Origin: Desulfobacterales bacterium
GTDB lineage: Bacteria > Desulfobacterota > Desulfobacteria > Desulfobacterales > JAFDDL01
Direction of reading: 5' to 3'
Assembly (NCBI GenBank): GCA_034003325.1
Contig: JAVEYW010000007.1
Location: 158,814-222,813 of the forward strand
DNA: 64,000 nt
Positions 28,229-37,759 of the stretch are shown here, one piece after another. Made by a program: the position numbers and the translations under genes. The notes under the pieces are model-generated. The model was not told the DNA's origin. It did not search any database and was given only the letters and a program-made list of their open reading frames with translations. Position 1 is the first letter of the stretch. Each line of letters opens with the position of its first letter.

Positions 28229-28921
28229 CTACCGGCCGGCAATGACGGCGGCGGGGTTGGTCGTGACGAGTTGGGCCGCTTTGGCCTTGCCCAGGATTTT
28301 TCCCGCTATCCTGACCGCATCGGAGAGCACCGGCTGACGATAGGTGGCGCTATGGGCATCGGTTGCCAGAAAATCGACAACCCCCTTTTTTAGAAGAAAA
28401 CGGGCACAGGCGGCAATATCGGCGCCAAAATGCCCGGTCAGGCTATCGGCCGTAATCTGAACCTTCACATCGGACGATAACAGATTCAATAATGTTTCGG
28501 GCCTGCGTATCACACTCGAATTGCGTTCCGGATGGGTTATGATCGGCCGGTACCCGTGAACCGAAAGATTGAACAAAGTTTCCCGCGCGCTTGCCGGCAG
28601 ATGGGAGTGGGGAAATTCAATCAGGATATACCGCGTACTGTTGATTGTCCGATGGCGCAGATCCGCCGGATTCAAATGCGAGGGAACATCGGCGCCGCGA
28701 AGCACGCGGATGGGAATGCCCTCGCTTTTCAACCGCTCATTCAAGGCGGCAAGCGCGCTCTCAATCGCTGATACGGACGGCGTTTTCTCTTGCACATGCG
28801 GCGTGGCGACAATGGTTTCGATCCCGTCCGTTGCTGCAATTTTCGCCATCTCGACAGACGCTTCAATAGAACTTGGCCCGTCATCGATTCCGGGCAAAAT
28901 ATGGCAATGAATATCAATCAC
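28229..28921 (-). CDS. CpsB/CapC-type (PHP-fold) tyrosine-protein phosphatase
   Basis: A 230-residue metal-dependent phosphatase. Metal ligands are seen in MIDIHCHILPGIDDGP, VATPHV, HPERNSS and TDAHSATYRQP. In other EPS systems it dephosphorylates the partner BY-kinase, and its gene lies just behind that kinase here (26 bp), so it most likely acts on the Wzc-like C-terminal tyrosines. Confidence 0.9.
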   Translation of the reverse strand: MIDIHCHILPGIDDGPSSIEASVEMAKIAATDGIETIVATPHVQEKTPSVSAIESALAALNERLKSEGIPIRVLRGADVPSHLNPADLRHRTINSTRYILIEFPHSHLPASARETLFNLSVHGYRPIITHPERNSSVIRRPETLLNLLSSDVKVQITADSLTGHFGADIAACARFLLKKGVVDFLATDAHSATYRQPVLSDAVRIAGKILGKAKAAQLVTTNPAAVIAGR

Positions 28922-28946
28922 CGCTCATGGCTGCAACGGCCGCCTC

Positions 28947-31151
28947 TCACCGGCCATCCTCCGACGAATAATGATACGAATAATCATTATAGTAATAATA
29001 TCCGCTTTTCTTCAGGTCAGCCGCATTGATGACGACGCCGAGGACTTTTGTTTCAATTTCTTCCATAGATTTTAAAACTTTATAGGCTGACTCATAGGTG
29101 GTTTTACCTGATCTCATCACCAAAATCGTGCCGGCCGCCAGCTTACTGATTACGAGGCCGTCGGCCACGGACAGCAAGGGCGGCGAATCGATGATGATCA
29201 AATCAAATTTTTCGCTGAGATAGGCCAATAAGACTTTAAACCTTTCGGACCCCAGCAATTCGGAGGGGTTCGGCGGAATCGGGCCCGAGGGAATCACAAA
29301 AAAATTATCCGCCGGGCCTTTTTGAATGATGTCCTTATCGCTGACACCCGTAAGAAATGTGCTGAGGCCCTTGGTGTTTTCCAACTCGAAAATCTTATGA
29401 ATGCTCGGTCTGCGAAGATCGGCATCGATTAACAGCACGCGTTTTTCCATCTGGCTCATGGCCACCGACAAATTGACCGCGATCGTGGTCTTGCCGTCCT
29501 GGGGTGCTGTGCTCGTGATCAGTATCTGCTTGGGCATCGCATCGTGAGAGGAGAGTTGCACCGCCGTTCGAATGGATTTAAACGCTTCGGCAAAAGCGGA
29601 GGCACTATCCGTAATCATCATTTTTTCCGGAATTTTTTCCTTTTCCTTCAGCAAAGATACCAGCCCCAAGGCCGGCACACCGAAGACATCCTGCACATCT
29701 TCGGGCAGCTTGATGGTGTTATCGAGGTACTCGAGAAACAAGGCCAGGCCGACCCCACCGATCAAGCCCAGGAAAATCCCGAGCAACAAGTTCCGCTTGA
29801 TATTCGGCGAGGAGGGAAACTCCGGCGTTTTCGCCTCTTCCACGACCCAGACATTGACCGTCTGAATCTGCTCGGTCACGCTTTGCTCTTTTATTTTGGC
29901 CATAAGCGCATTGTATAAATTGCGGTTGGTTTCCACTTCACGCTGAAGCATTCCGTACTGAATAAATCGCTCATTGAGATTGACGGTCTGGGCCTTTGTA
30001 TCCGCAAGAAGCCGTTTGAAATCCTCTTCCGCCGATTTTACCAATTCCAGCTCGTTTGCCACCTTTTTGATAATATGGGTGATTTCCCGCTCCCGTTTTT
30101 GCCGGAACACCGCCAGCTCCTTTTGGGCGTTTTTCATAATGGGATGTTTCGGCCCGCACTTCTTGGACAGCTCCACTATTTTCTGTTCCGTCTTTAGAAT
30201 CTGCTGGTTCAAGGACTGAAGCGTGAGATTATCCGCGATGATGGAAATGGTTTCCGCCTCGTCCATTTGGTTGGATATCACCGACACCTTGGCATAGAGC
30301 GCTTCAATTTCTCTTCTTTTGCTCTGGGCCTGCGTCAGGTTCTGGCTCAGTTCGGTCAATTTCTGGGGCAAAATGGCAAGCCGATCCTCAATGGTGATAA
30401 TATCCGAGGCCCGAATATAATCCTGAAGCGCTTTTTCCGATGCAGCCATTTTTTTGCGCTCTTCATCGGCCTTCCGGGTCATCCAGCCGATACTGTACCC
30501 AGAGGATTGCATGCGCATATCCAGAATTTGCTCGATGTAGGCTTTGGCGACCGTGTTGGTAATCAGCGAGGCCAGAACCGGATTGGGAGAGGTAAAGTTG
30601 ATGCTGAGAATTTTACTGTCCCGAACCGGAGAAACAACGATGTTGCCGCTGATCATCGCCGCGATTTCGTCCGTTTTAGATCGCCCGGTTTTCGGAACAG
30701 ACCCCTCCGCAAAGGATGCCTCTGACGCCGTTACGCCGAAAAGGGACTTGATCGTCTTTACCAGTGAATCGATCCAGGTCTTGACACTGTCGACAACCGG
30801 TAGCCTTTTGGCATGTTGCCGGCTGAAAGAATCGTAAGATTTTTCCAGATCCAGCAACCGCACCACCTTCTCCGCCACCGAGGTGCTTTTGATGATATGC
30901 GATTGCGTTTCCAGAAATTCCGGATCAAAGGGCGTATACGCATAGTTGGTTATAATCTGGGTGGGCTCGCTTTTTTCTATCAACACCGTTGCGGAAGCTT
31001 TGTAGAGCGGTGTGTCGGAGTAGGTTTTGATCAGCACCGCCGTAAAAACGATGATAAAAACCGCCAGAATCGTATTTTTTCGCTTTAAGACAACTCTCAG
31101 ATAATCGCGAAGATGGGCCTCTTTTTCAGTTTCAATCATATTCGTTTCCAA
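28947..31151 (-). CDS. Wzc-like polysaccharide co-polymerase with BY-kinase domain
   Basis: A 734-residue inner-membrane protein: N-terminal Wzz domain with TM at about residues 24-45, a long periplasmic coiled-coil region, a second TM near residue 455 (LLGIFLGLIGGVGLALFLEYL) and a C-terminal BY-kinase. Walker A is TSTAPQDGKTTIAVN, Walker A' LLIDADLRRP, and the tail is a tyrosine cluster (YYYYNDYSYHY) for autophosphorylation. It sets chain length and couples polymerisation to export. It lies between the Wza-like and phosphatase genes. Confidence 0.93.
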   Translation of the reverse strand: METNMIETEKEAHLRDYLRVVLKRKNTILAVFIIVFTAVLIKTYSDTPLYKASATVLIEKSEPTQIITNYAYTPFDPEFLETQSHIIKSTSVAEKVVRLLDLEKSYDSFSRQHAKRLPVVDSVKTWIDSLVKTIKSLFGVTASEASFAEGSVPKTGRSKTDEIAAMISGNIVVSPVRDSKILSINFTSPNPVLASLITNTVAKAYIEQILDMRMQSSGYSIGWMTRKADEERKKMAASEKALQDYIRASDIITIEDRLAILPQKLTELSQNLTQAQSKRREIEALYAKVSVISNQMDEAETISIIADNLTLQSLNQQILKTEQKIVELSKKCGPKHPIMKNAQKELAVFRQKREREITHIIKKVANELELVKSAEEDFKRLLADTKAQTVNLNERFIQYGMLQREVETNRNLYNALMAKIKEQSVTEQIQTVNVWVVEEAKTPEFPSSPNIKRNLLLGIFLGLIGGVGLALFLEYLDNTIKLPEDVQDVFGVPALGLVSLLKEKEKIPEKMMITDSASAFAEAFKSIRTAVQLSSHDAMPKQILITSTAPQDGKTTIAVNLSVAMSQMEKRVLLIDADLRRPSIHKIFELENTKGLSTFLTGVSDKDIIQKGPADNFFVIPSGPIPPNPSELLGSERFKVLLAYLSEKFDLIIIDSPPLLSVADGLVISKLAAGTILVMRSGKTTYESAYKVLKSMEEIETKVLGVVINAADLKKSGYYYYNDYSYHYSSEDGR

Positions 31152-31171
31152 AAATTAAGAAGTGTTACGCG

Positions 31172-31963
31172 TCAAAAAAAACTCTCCGGAACCACGAGCA
31201 CATCATCCTGATAAACCATACGATCCATTTTCACATTCTCGAGAATCGTTTCCGTACCGTCTTTTTTTCGAATGATTTTTACCCGCGTTGCGGCGGCTTT
31301 GTCCGTGAATCCACCAGCCAGGGTAATGGCTTTAATCACAGTGGTTTCATTTTCGCATTTGTATAAGCCCGGCTTTTTCACCTCACCGTTCACGTACACC
31401 ATCTGCGCCTTCTGAATGTAGATATTATCCCCCGCCTCGATGGGAATATTCAGGGCCGTATCGCCATGCTGCACCAGCCGCTTCAGATCGACTTTGATGA
31501 TCTGTTCTTTTTCATCACCGCTCTGTTTTCGCTTAATCACCGCCATATCGCCCGCATCGGCCGTCAGCCCGCCGGCGGTTGAAATCAGCTCCAGAAAAGT
31601 AATATGTTGACGGATTTCATACAATCCGGGCTTTGAAACCTGCCCGAGAATGGTTGCTTTTCTACTGCTGAAGTCCTCCATGAAAACACCGATTTGAGGC
31701 TCAATGAGATACCCATCCGCATAAAGCCGCGTGAGTTTTTCCGATACCTGCGTCACCGTCAACCCGCTGACCGGCACCTTTCCCAAAAACGCAACCATAA
31801 TGGTGCCATCTCCGTCTACACGCACGGTCTGCGCGAGGTCGGCATGATCATAGACGGTGATCTTCATCACATCGCCCTCTCCGACAACATATTGTTGCGC
31901 GTTCATGGGCAATGCGATACACCATACCACCATAAAAAACGTGACAAATACGACCTTCTTCAT
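31172..31963 (-). CDS. Wza-like polysaccharide export protein (SLBB domains)
   Basis: A 263-residue secreted protein with signal peptide (about residues 1-22, ending PMNA), a polysaccharide-export domain starting YVVGEGDVMKITVYDH, and two SLBB domains (GQVSKPGLYEIRQHITFLEL and GEVKKPGLYKCENETTVIKA). No lipobox and no C-terminal outer-membrane helix are apparent, unlike E. coli Wza, so the adjacent beta-barrel may be the true outer-membrane pore. Confidence 0.9.
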   Translation of the reverse strand: MKKVVFVTFFMVVWCIALPMNAQQYVVGEGDVMKITVYDHADLAQTVRVDGDGTIMVAFLGKVPVSGLTVTQVSEKLTRLYADGYLIEPQIGVFMEDFSSRKATILGQVSKPGLYEIRQHITFLELISTAGGLTADAGDMAVIKRKQSGDEKEQIIKVDLKRLVQHGDTALNIPIEAGDNIYIQKAQMVYVNGEVKKPGLYKCENETTVIKAITLAGGFTDKAAATRVKIIRKKDGTETILENVKMDRMVYQDDVLVVPESFF

Positions 31964-31977
31964 TTTGTTTCCTTTTG

Positions 31978-33270
31978 TTACAACGAACAGCTGATCTTGA
32001 AAAGAAACTCGTTGACGCTATACTCATAATCCTCAAAACTTGAATCGCGTTCGGCGTGCGTATATTCAACCCCTGCGGTTATCCATTTTCGGAAAGCATA
32101 GTTGACCGCGGCCACGATATCATAAATCTCATCTTCCCGGTCACCCGCCACATTTTCCCCCATACGGTTGCTGTTATAACTGTCCCGGGTATAGGCCAAT
32201 TCGAAACTCGCCTTGATTTTTTTTCTGATTCTCTGACTATAAGTCACGCTCAGGTTGTCCGTGACCGTGTAATCAGCGGTTTCGATATTGCTTTCGTTTG
32301 TGCGCCGGTAAGCACTGATGGTCATTCCCGTATAGGCGGTAAACGCGTAATCGATCTTCGCTTGAAAAATGCCGATATTTTCTTGCTCCGAAGCGTCTAT
32401 ATCATAGTTTTTCAAGCCCCATCCGGCCTTGATCATGCCGGTTGACTTTCCGGTCATTCGCCACCGCAGCCCGCCGAAAAAATGATGCTCATCGCCATCC
32501 CAGACATTCTCGGAATCATAGACGATGTCGACGTATTCATACTCCCCGAACAGGGCGGTTTTTGAAAATAACTGAAAAAAAAGCGCGGCTGAGGCCGAAG
32601 CGTCATTCCGGTCGCGAAAGTCATTTCGGCCGGCCAGATAGTCCACATAAAAACGCGAATAATCCGCTTCCACCGACAGTTTCGACGAGATCGGATACGC
32701 GCCGAACACGCTGAAAAGATTACTGCTGTATTTATCCAGCGCCAGCGTCGCGGAGGTGACTCCCGCCCCCCGCTCATCGTTGGTATAATGGTACTGATCT
32801 TTCACCCCGAGCGTGAGCCCGCCGCTGAAATTATAGGCCACCGATCCTTCAGCCAGGTGCCGCTGCGTGTTTTCCCCCGAGTGATCCGCATACACCTCAA
32901 ATTCCGGGCTGTAAAACAAATGCGCCCGAAGCCGCCGAAAGGACTCGGACCCGGCGCCGCGAATGACAACCCCACCGGGCGTAATACTAGCCGTGGCCGT
33001 TTCCGGAAGCCGTTCTTTTCCCCCCGGCAGCACAAACCAAACCCCGGGCGTAATCCGCGTGATAGTATCCGACGCGTTATCCCGATCCGAATAATAAATA
33101 TTATCCGAATAAAGTTCCGCCACAGATAGAAATCCATGGCAATACCCGCCGGCCCGCTCAAATACAGCGCCGCTGATGGTGCCGCCTGAGTTCGTTTCGG
33201 CGGCGTAAGCGTTAACCAAATTGGAAAAGAGCAGTGCTAACGTAATCGCAATGATAGGTAATGGGTTCAT
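31978..33270 (-). CDS. Outer-membrane beta-barrel protein of an EPS export system
   Basis: A 430-residue protein with signal peptide (cleavage after AYA near residue 24) and then alternating amphipathic strands ending in aromatic/hydrophobic residues, e.g. LTLGVKDQYHYT, KLSVEADYSRFYVDY and a C-terminal FLFKISCSL, typical of an outer-membrane barrel (BBP2-like). Such proteins accompany PEP-CTERM/exosortase EPS loci. It is 14 bp before the Wza-like gene. Confidence 0.85.
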   Translation of the reverse strand: MNPLPIIAITLALLFSNLVNAYAAETNSGGTISGAVFERAGGYCHGFLSVAELYSDNIYYSDRDNASDTITRITPGVWFVLPGGKERLPETATASITPGGVVIRGAGSESFRRLRAHLFYSPEFEVYADHSGENTQRHLAEGSVAYNFSGGLTLGVKDQYHYTNDERGAGVTSATLALDKYSSNLFSVFGAYPISSKLSVEADYSRFYVDYLAGRNDFRDRNDASASAALFFQLFSKTALFGEYEYVDIVYDSENVWDGDEHHFFGGLRWRMTGKSTGMIKAGWGLKNYDIDASEQENIGIFQAKIDYAFTAYTGMTISAYRRTNESNIETADYTVTDNLSVTYSQRIRKKIKASFELAYTRDSYNSNRMGENVAGDREDEIYDIVAAVNYAFRKWITAGVEYTHAERDSSFEDYEYSVNEFLFKISCSL

Positions 33271-33285
33271 TAAAATAGAATCACC

Positions 33286-33606
33286 TTATTGACATGAGCA
33301 GCTATTAGACCAGCCACCGCATTGGGGTTTGCGCGGTTTATATACCGAGCCGTCGCAGCAGTCAGCTTGAAATGTGTCACAACCGCTCAAATTCCATTTT
33401 TCCTTTTCCAACACACTGTTGGATGCGTACAACCTATCATCCGTTGACATACCATATGATCCCGTATCTTCTACCGCTTGATCCACTTCTCCGGTAGACA
33501 TGATTTCTTCCTCATGTGCGGCTTGCCGATTGTCCGCGGCATGGGTGGGTAAAGAAACTAACAACATGAAGAAGGAAACCAAAATCGCACACGTTTGTTT
33601 TTTCAT
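33286..33606 (-). CDS. Small secreted cysteine-rich protein
   Basis: A 106-residue protein with a clear signal peptide (CAILVSFFMLLVSLPTHA, cleavage near residue 23), an acidic middle and a Cys-rich C-terminus with Cys at 76, 83, 84, 96, 103 and 105, ending SNSCSCQ. ATG 33606 follows AGGAG at 8 bases. No homologue is recognised. Its position between an ABC exporter and the outer-membrane barrel suggests a periplasmic or secreted partner of this machinery, possibly itself a processed peptide. Confidence 0.7.
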   Translation of the reverse strand: MKKQTCAILVSFFMLLVSLPTHAADNRQAAHEEEIMSTGEVDQAVEDTGSYGMSTDDRLYASNSVLEKEKWNLSGCDTFQADCCDGSVYKPRKPQCGGWSNSCSCQ

Positions 33607-33660
33607 GTTCAACTCTCCTTTTAATAGCGTTAAAATATTTGCGACAGGAAGCTTTTCTAC

Positions 33661-35481
33661 TTAAGGCCGGATATTTTTCCCAACCATTTCGGCGTACACG
33701 CCATCAATCGCCGTCAACTCGTCATGCGTCCCAATGTGCAATATCCTTCCTTGATCCAGGACCAGAATTTTATCCGCCATGCGAATAGTCGATAACCGGT
33801 GGCTGATGAGGACGGCGCTATTGCCGTTCAAAAGTGAGCGAAAGCGTGTAAGTACTTCGTATTCTGTTTGAACATCCAGCGCGCTGGTCGGCTCATCCAG
33901 AACAAGAATGGGTGCATTGCGGTAAAACGCACGCGCCAGGGCCACCTTTTGCCACTGGCCGACGCTGAGTTCTTCCCCGTTTTCAAACCATTTTCCCAAC
34001 ATGGTGTCATACCCGGCAGGAAGCCCGGAGATGACATGGTGGGCACCTGCGGCACGGGCAGCCTTTTCTATGGCGAGGCCCTCCTTGGGTAACGCGATAT
34101 TCCCGAAGCAAATGTTTTCCGAAGCGGGTAGCTGGTACTTCATAAAATCCTGAAACGTGACACTGATAAGATTCCGGAAAGCATTCGGATCAAAAGAGCG
34201 GATATCGATGCCGTCCACTGTAATGGCACCTCGGCACGGATCATATAGGCGGCACAATAATTTTACCAGCGTGGTTTTACCTGATCCGTTTTCACCGACC
34301 AAGGCCACGACTTCACCCGGAGAAAGCGTAAAGGAGACCTCCGTTAATACATCCTTGCCAGCACCCGGGTAGCGAAAGCCGACCTGATCAAAGACCACTC
34401 CGGTTTGTATGACTGCGGGCACCGGCAGCGGCACCGCCGGCGCGGCGACCTGCGGTTGATAGTCTATAAAGTCATAAAAATTGGATAGAAAAAGATTGTT
34501 TTCATACAGATCGGCAAGGCCCCCCAGTAACTCCCTGAAATGCCCCATGCCGCGCTGAAACGCCTGAAAATACATGATCATACCACCGATCGTGACGGCC
34601 CCCAGACTCACCCGCCAGGAGAGATAGCCCAAGGTGGCAAAAACAGCCAGAATACTTCCCGTCTGCGCTAAAAATTCCGCAGCAGCGCGTTTTTTATGCA
34701 GCGCCACAAATTGCTCTCGAAGTATTTTTCGCAACGCATTGAACCGCGCCATGAGGTATGCCCCAAGGCCGAAAAGTCGAACCTCCTTGGCATGGGCATC
34801 GCCCGTCAACATCCAGTTATAGTAGCGGGATTTTCTTTCGGTTCCGGTTTGCGCCTCGCGCCACCGGTACGTCAATTGGGAATATTTGATGCGTAGAAAT
34901 ACACCCGGCAAGGCGGCCGCTATCAAAACCAGCGGCACCCCCCAATGAAGGGAGAACAACAAGGCGGCAACGGCAAGTACGGATACACTGCTCTGCCCCA
35001 TCGATAAGAGGGTGTTGACAATCCGTGTCGGCCGAAAGGGGCCTTCTTCCTGCGCGCGATGAAGCGTGTCCAGATACCGCGGGTTTTCATAAAACCCGAG
35101 ATCCACTGAAACGGATTTGGCGTGAAGCAGGTGATACATGTAATCCGTTACGGCCTGAGCCTGCCCTTCCTTTACCATATCACCCAGGAACCGGCAGGCC
35201 GCCTCTATTAAGGCCACCGCACCGGCCGCACAAACCAGCACGGCGATTTCCTTTCCGGCCCCGCTTTCCGGACGGGATAGGGTGCCTGCCACCGCATCCA
35301 CCAGCAGCTTCATCACATAGAGCGCCGCCAGCGGTAACACCCCCTGAATCACCACCAACACGAGGCTCGCGCCGCCCCATCCGGGGCCGGCGGCCCAGGC
35401 GAGACGCACCGCGCGATCCACCCTTAAAATATGCTTCAGCTTTCGGGCAAGATCAAAAGGCAAGATGGAAACGTCAGCCAA
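33661..35481 (-). CDS. ABC exporter (fused permease and ATPase)
   Basis: A 606-residue half-transporter. Six transmembrane helices lie within about residues 30-330 and the nucleotide-binding domain within about 360-600: Walker A GENGSGKTTLVKLL, signature LSVGQWQKVALARA, Walker B ILVLDEPTSALD. There is no N-terminal C39 peptidase, so a leader-cleaving function must come from elsewhere, e.g. the S26-like peptidase. It overlaps the PEP-CTERM gene by 8 bp. Likely cargo is the modified peptide or a lipid-linked intermediate; this is inference. Confidence 0.88.
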   Translation of the reverse strand: MADVSILPFDLARKLKHILRVDRAVRLAWAAGPGWGGASLVLVVIQGVLPLAALYVMKLLVDAVAGTLSRPESGAGKEIAVLVCAAGAVALIEAACRFLGDMVKEGQAQAVTDYMYHLLHAKSVSVDLGFYENPRYLDTLHRAQEEGPFRPTRIVNTLLSMGQSSVSVLAVAALLFSLHWGVPLVLIAAALPGVFLRIKYSQLTYRWREAQTGTERKSRYYNWMLTGDAHAKEVRLFGLGAYLMARFNALRKILREQFVALHKKRAAAEFLAQTGSILAVFATLGYLSWRVSLGAVTIGGMIMYFQAFQRGMGHFRELLGGLADLYENNLFLSNFYDFIDYQPQVAAPAVPLPVPAVIQTGVVFDQVGFRYPGAGKDVLTEVSFTLSPGEVVALVGENGSGKTTLVKLLCRLYDPCRGAITVDGIDIRSFDPNAFRNLISVTFQDFMKYQLPASENICFGNIALPKEGLAIEKAARAAGAHHVISGLPAGYDTMLGKWFENGEELSVGQWQKVALARAFYRNAPILVLDEPTSALDVQTEYEVLTRFRSLLNGNSAVLISHRLSTIRMADKILVLDQGRILHIGTHDELTAIDGVYAEMVGKNIRP

Positions 35482-36265
35482 TCACGGAATGCTTTTTTTT
35501 GCGCCGAATACAAAGGCCCATCGACACGATGCCCGTACCGATCAGAAAAACCGCCGACGGTTCGGGCACAGGCGCCAGAAAAACATCTCCCGCACTGTAA
35601 GGCGTAAATCCAACAGCAAAGCTGCTTCCCATTGCGATCGCATTATCTGAAAAGATATACTGAATTTCTATAGTATTCGTATTTCCCGATATGATCAGAT
35701 CTTTATCCGGAAGAATCGCTGATGCAAGAAGACCCGCTGTTGGCACCAGCGATGATCCCACGCCTTCAAGCCCGTTGGGATGATCATCGCGAAATAATAA
35801 ACCCCCGGCATGACTTAACGATGAGGGCGTGGTGTAAGCATAATTCGCCGGGGAAAGGGAATACCCCACTGTCTCAAAGTCATCGAAGTCGGCCTCTGAA
35901 GAGGAGGCAGAGTTAAACTCAGCACCGGGCAAATATCCGCGAACATAATAGTCCCAATCATTCAACGTGGCCCCTGTTCCATTACTGTTAATAAACAAGG
36001 AGTTAAAATCGCCTTGATACCAAAGGCCGATTCCCTGCTCCGCTAAAAATTTGATGCTAATCTGTTTCAAATACCCGTTTTCAATTATAATACCAGCGCC
36101 TAAAATTTCCGGGTTGCCATATGCGTCTTGAGCGTTCAAGGCGGTTTCACTACCCGGCCATTCACGATAGTTGTCACCCATTGTAAACGTGACCGCCAAT
36201 GCCGGTGCGCAAAAGAACAGAGCGATCAATGCGCTACACAATGTCGTTTTAGTCAACCGAGCCAT
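35474..36265 (-). CDS. PEP-CTERM sorting-domain protein
   Basis: A 263-residue secreted protein. It has an N-terminal signal peptide (TTLCSALIALFFCAPALA), a Ser/Thr/Asn-rich beta-type domain, and a C-terminal VPEPSAVFLIGTGIVSMGL followed by the basic tail CIRRKKK, the tripartite signal recognised by exosortases. ATG 36265 is 8 bases after AGGAG; ATG 36271 is an alternative. No exosortase gene is visible in the window, so it must be encoded elsewhere. It lies directly behind the candidate precursor gene. Confidence 0.88.
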   Translation of the reverse strand: MARLTKTTLCSALIALFFCAPALAVTFTMGDNYREWPGSETALNAQDAYGNPEILGAGIIIENGYLKQISIKFLAEQGIGLWYQGDFNSLFINSNGTGATLNDWDYYVRGYLPGAEFNSASSSEADFDDFETVGYSLSPANYAYTTPSSLSHAGGLLFRDDHPNGLEGVGSSLVPTAGLLASAILPDKDLIISGNTNTIEIQYIFSDNAIAMGSSFAVGFTPYSAGDVFLAPVPEPSAVFLIGTGIVSMGLCIRRKKKHSVIG

Positions 36266-36331
36266 CGCCATTTCTCCTGATAATCCGGCAACGCCGGATG
36301 GGTTCAATGTTCATCTGAAAAAGGATAAAAA

Positions 36332-36496
36332 TCAGCTCACGCCAATGCCGTCACAACGGCCGTTAAGCGCACTGCACGCTTTGTAAGGGCAGCTGCCCTG
36401 CGCCGCTTTGCAAACCGCCAACACATTTTCTTCCAGATTTCCTTTGACCAACACCAACAATTCCGGTTTGGCCCATTTTTTCTTTTTACTGTTCAT
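36332..36496 (-). CDS. Candidate RiPP precursor peptide (54 residues, four Cys)
   Basis: A short gene with an excellent ribosome-binding site (AAAGGAGCGAGA before ATG). The peptide begins MNSKKKKWAKPELLVLVKG, has a leader-like acidic segment NLEENVLAVCK and a Cys-rich core AAQGSCPYKACSALNGRC, with Cys at 29, 36, 41 and 48 and a C-terminal Ser. Leader-like WxxPEL plus a Cys-containing core next to a radical SAM/SPASM gene and a PqqD-like gene is typical of RiPP precursors. There is no signal peptide. The core boundary and modification are unknown. Confidence 0.75.
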   Translation of the reverse strand: MNSKKKKWAKPELLVLVKGNLEENVLAVCKAAQGSCPYKACSALNGRCDGIGVS

Positions 36497-36585
36497 TCTC
36501 GCTCCTTTCACCGGTAACACTATCTTTGTTAAGTCAGGCAAATTACCCGCCAAATCACTGTCCTCTGCCGAATAAAACAAAAAAA

Positions 36586-37707
36586 CTACCCCCTCTTCCC
36601 GCCGTTCGATACGTCGATAACCGCCCACCGCGCCTTGGCCACATCGCAAAAATAATCCACCGGCAAATCCAATTCCCCGGTTTCCAGAAAAGCATGTGCC
36701 GGACACCAGTGACACAGGTTGATAAGGCTGCATTTTCGGCAAGTCTCCAAATAGGCCGTTTGCTGCGACTGCATGGCCCGAATGCGCGGCACCACGTGCG
36801 TCAGCGCCTCGGTCAGGCTGCCGCTTTTCAGATCATACTGGCAATCCGGGTGACATAACGCTGCACACAGTCGAAATCGGCCGTCCGCACTCACGGTACA
36901 TTCTCCGATTCCTGCGCCGCAAATAAAAAGCGCCGAATCCGTGCGCGCCGACACCCACGGCAGCATGAGCTGCTCACACCCTTTTTTTAACGCTATCTTG
37001 CGCGCGGCGTCCCCCTGCTCCAGATCGGTTATCTGGGCCGGTGTCAATCGCTCCGCCCTGATTTCCTTGTTGCGTAACGGGTTTCGGTCATACCGAAGAT
37101 GCAGCAACGGATCGAATCGAAAGGGGTTGCTGCTTTTTATTCTGCAAAAGGCCGCGATATTCGCCATTTCTTTTAAATTCGATTGCATGGCCATGGCTTT
37201 TAACGTTACCGGAAGCGCGTTTTTCGCCATCAACCCGAGCCCACGGCTAAATGCCGCAAAAGCGCCCTTTCGCCGGGTCACCCGCTCATAGGTTTCCCGC
37301 GTCACGCCGTACACCGAAATTTCTACAGCCCTGGGCGGATAGGCTTTAAACAACCGCACATGCTCTTCCGTGATCAACGTGGCATTGGTGAACACCGACA
37401 CCAAAAGCCCTTTTTTCTTCAGGGCCAGGTATATCTCCGCAAAATCTTCCCGCAGCAACGGCTCTCCGCCGGTAATCAAGACCCACAGAACCCCCAGGGA
37501 AACCGCCTCATCCGCGATGGTTTCAATCTCCTTACAACTTAACTCGGAAGCTTTTGCCGCCCGGTCTTCTTCCGGAAGATTAATGTAACAATGCCGGCAG
37601 TCATGATTGCACCGCGCCGTAATCTCTAAATTCATCGCGATCATCGGGGCATGGCCGTCCGGCCGGGCTTGCCACAGCGGGAAATCTTTTAATGGTATTT
37701 GGGGCAT
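36586..37707 (-). CDS. Radical SAM/SPASM peptide-modifying enzyme
   Basis: A 373-residue enzyme. The radical SAM cluster motif CNHDCRHC is at residues 33-40, with GGEP (ITGGEPLLREDF) for SAM binding. The C-terminal SPASM region provides further Cys ligands (FICGAGIGECTVSADGRFRL, ETCRKCSLINLCHWC, DYFC). SPASM proteins commonly install thioether or C-C links in ribosomal peptides. It lies 90 bp upstream of the candidate precursor gene. Start ATG 37707 is assigned with a weak SD. Confidence 0.9.
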   Translation of the reverse strand: MPQIPLKDFPLWQARPDGHAPMIAMNLEITARCNHDCRHCYINLPEEDRAAKASELSCKEIETIADEAVSLGVLWVLITGGEPLLREDFAEIYLALKKKGLLVSVFTNATLITEEHVRLFKAYPPRAVEISVYGVTRETYERVTRRKGAFAAFSRGLGLMAKNALPVTLKAMAMQSNLKEMANIAAFCRIKSSNPFRFDPLLHLRYDRNPLRNKEIRAERLTPAQITDLEQGDAARKIALKKGCEQLMLPWVSARTDSALFICGAGIGECTVSADGRFRLCAALCHPDCQYDLKSGSLTEALTHVVPRIRAMQSQQTAYLETCRKCSLINLCHWCPAHAFLETGELDLPVDYFCDVAKARWAVIDVSNGGKRG

Positions 37708-37759
37708 TAAAAAAGGTCTCAAGTGTTGCGTTTTAAGGCGAATGCGGCTGTGTTATTTC

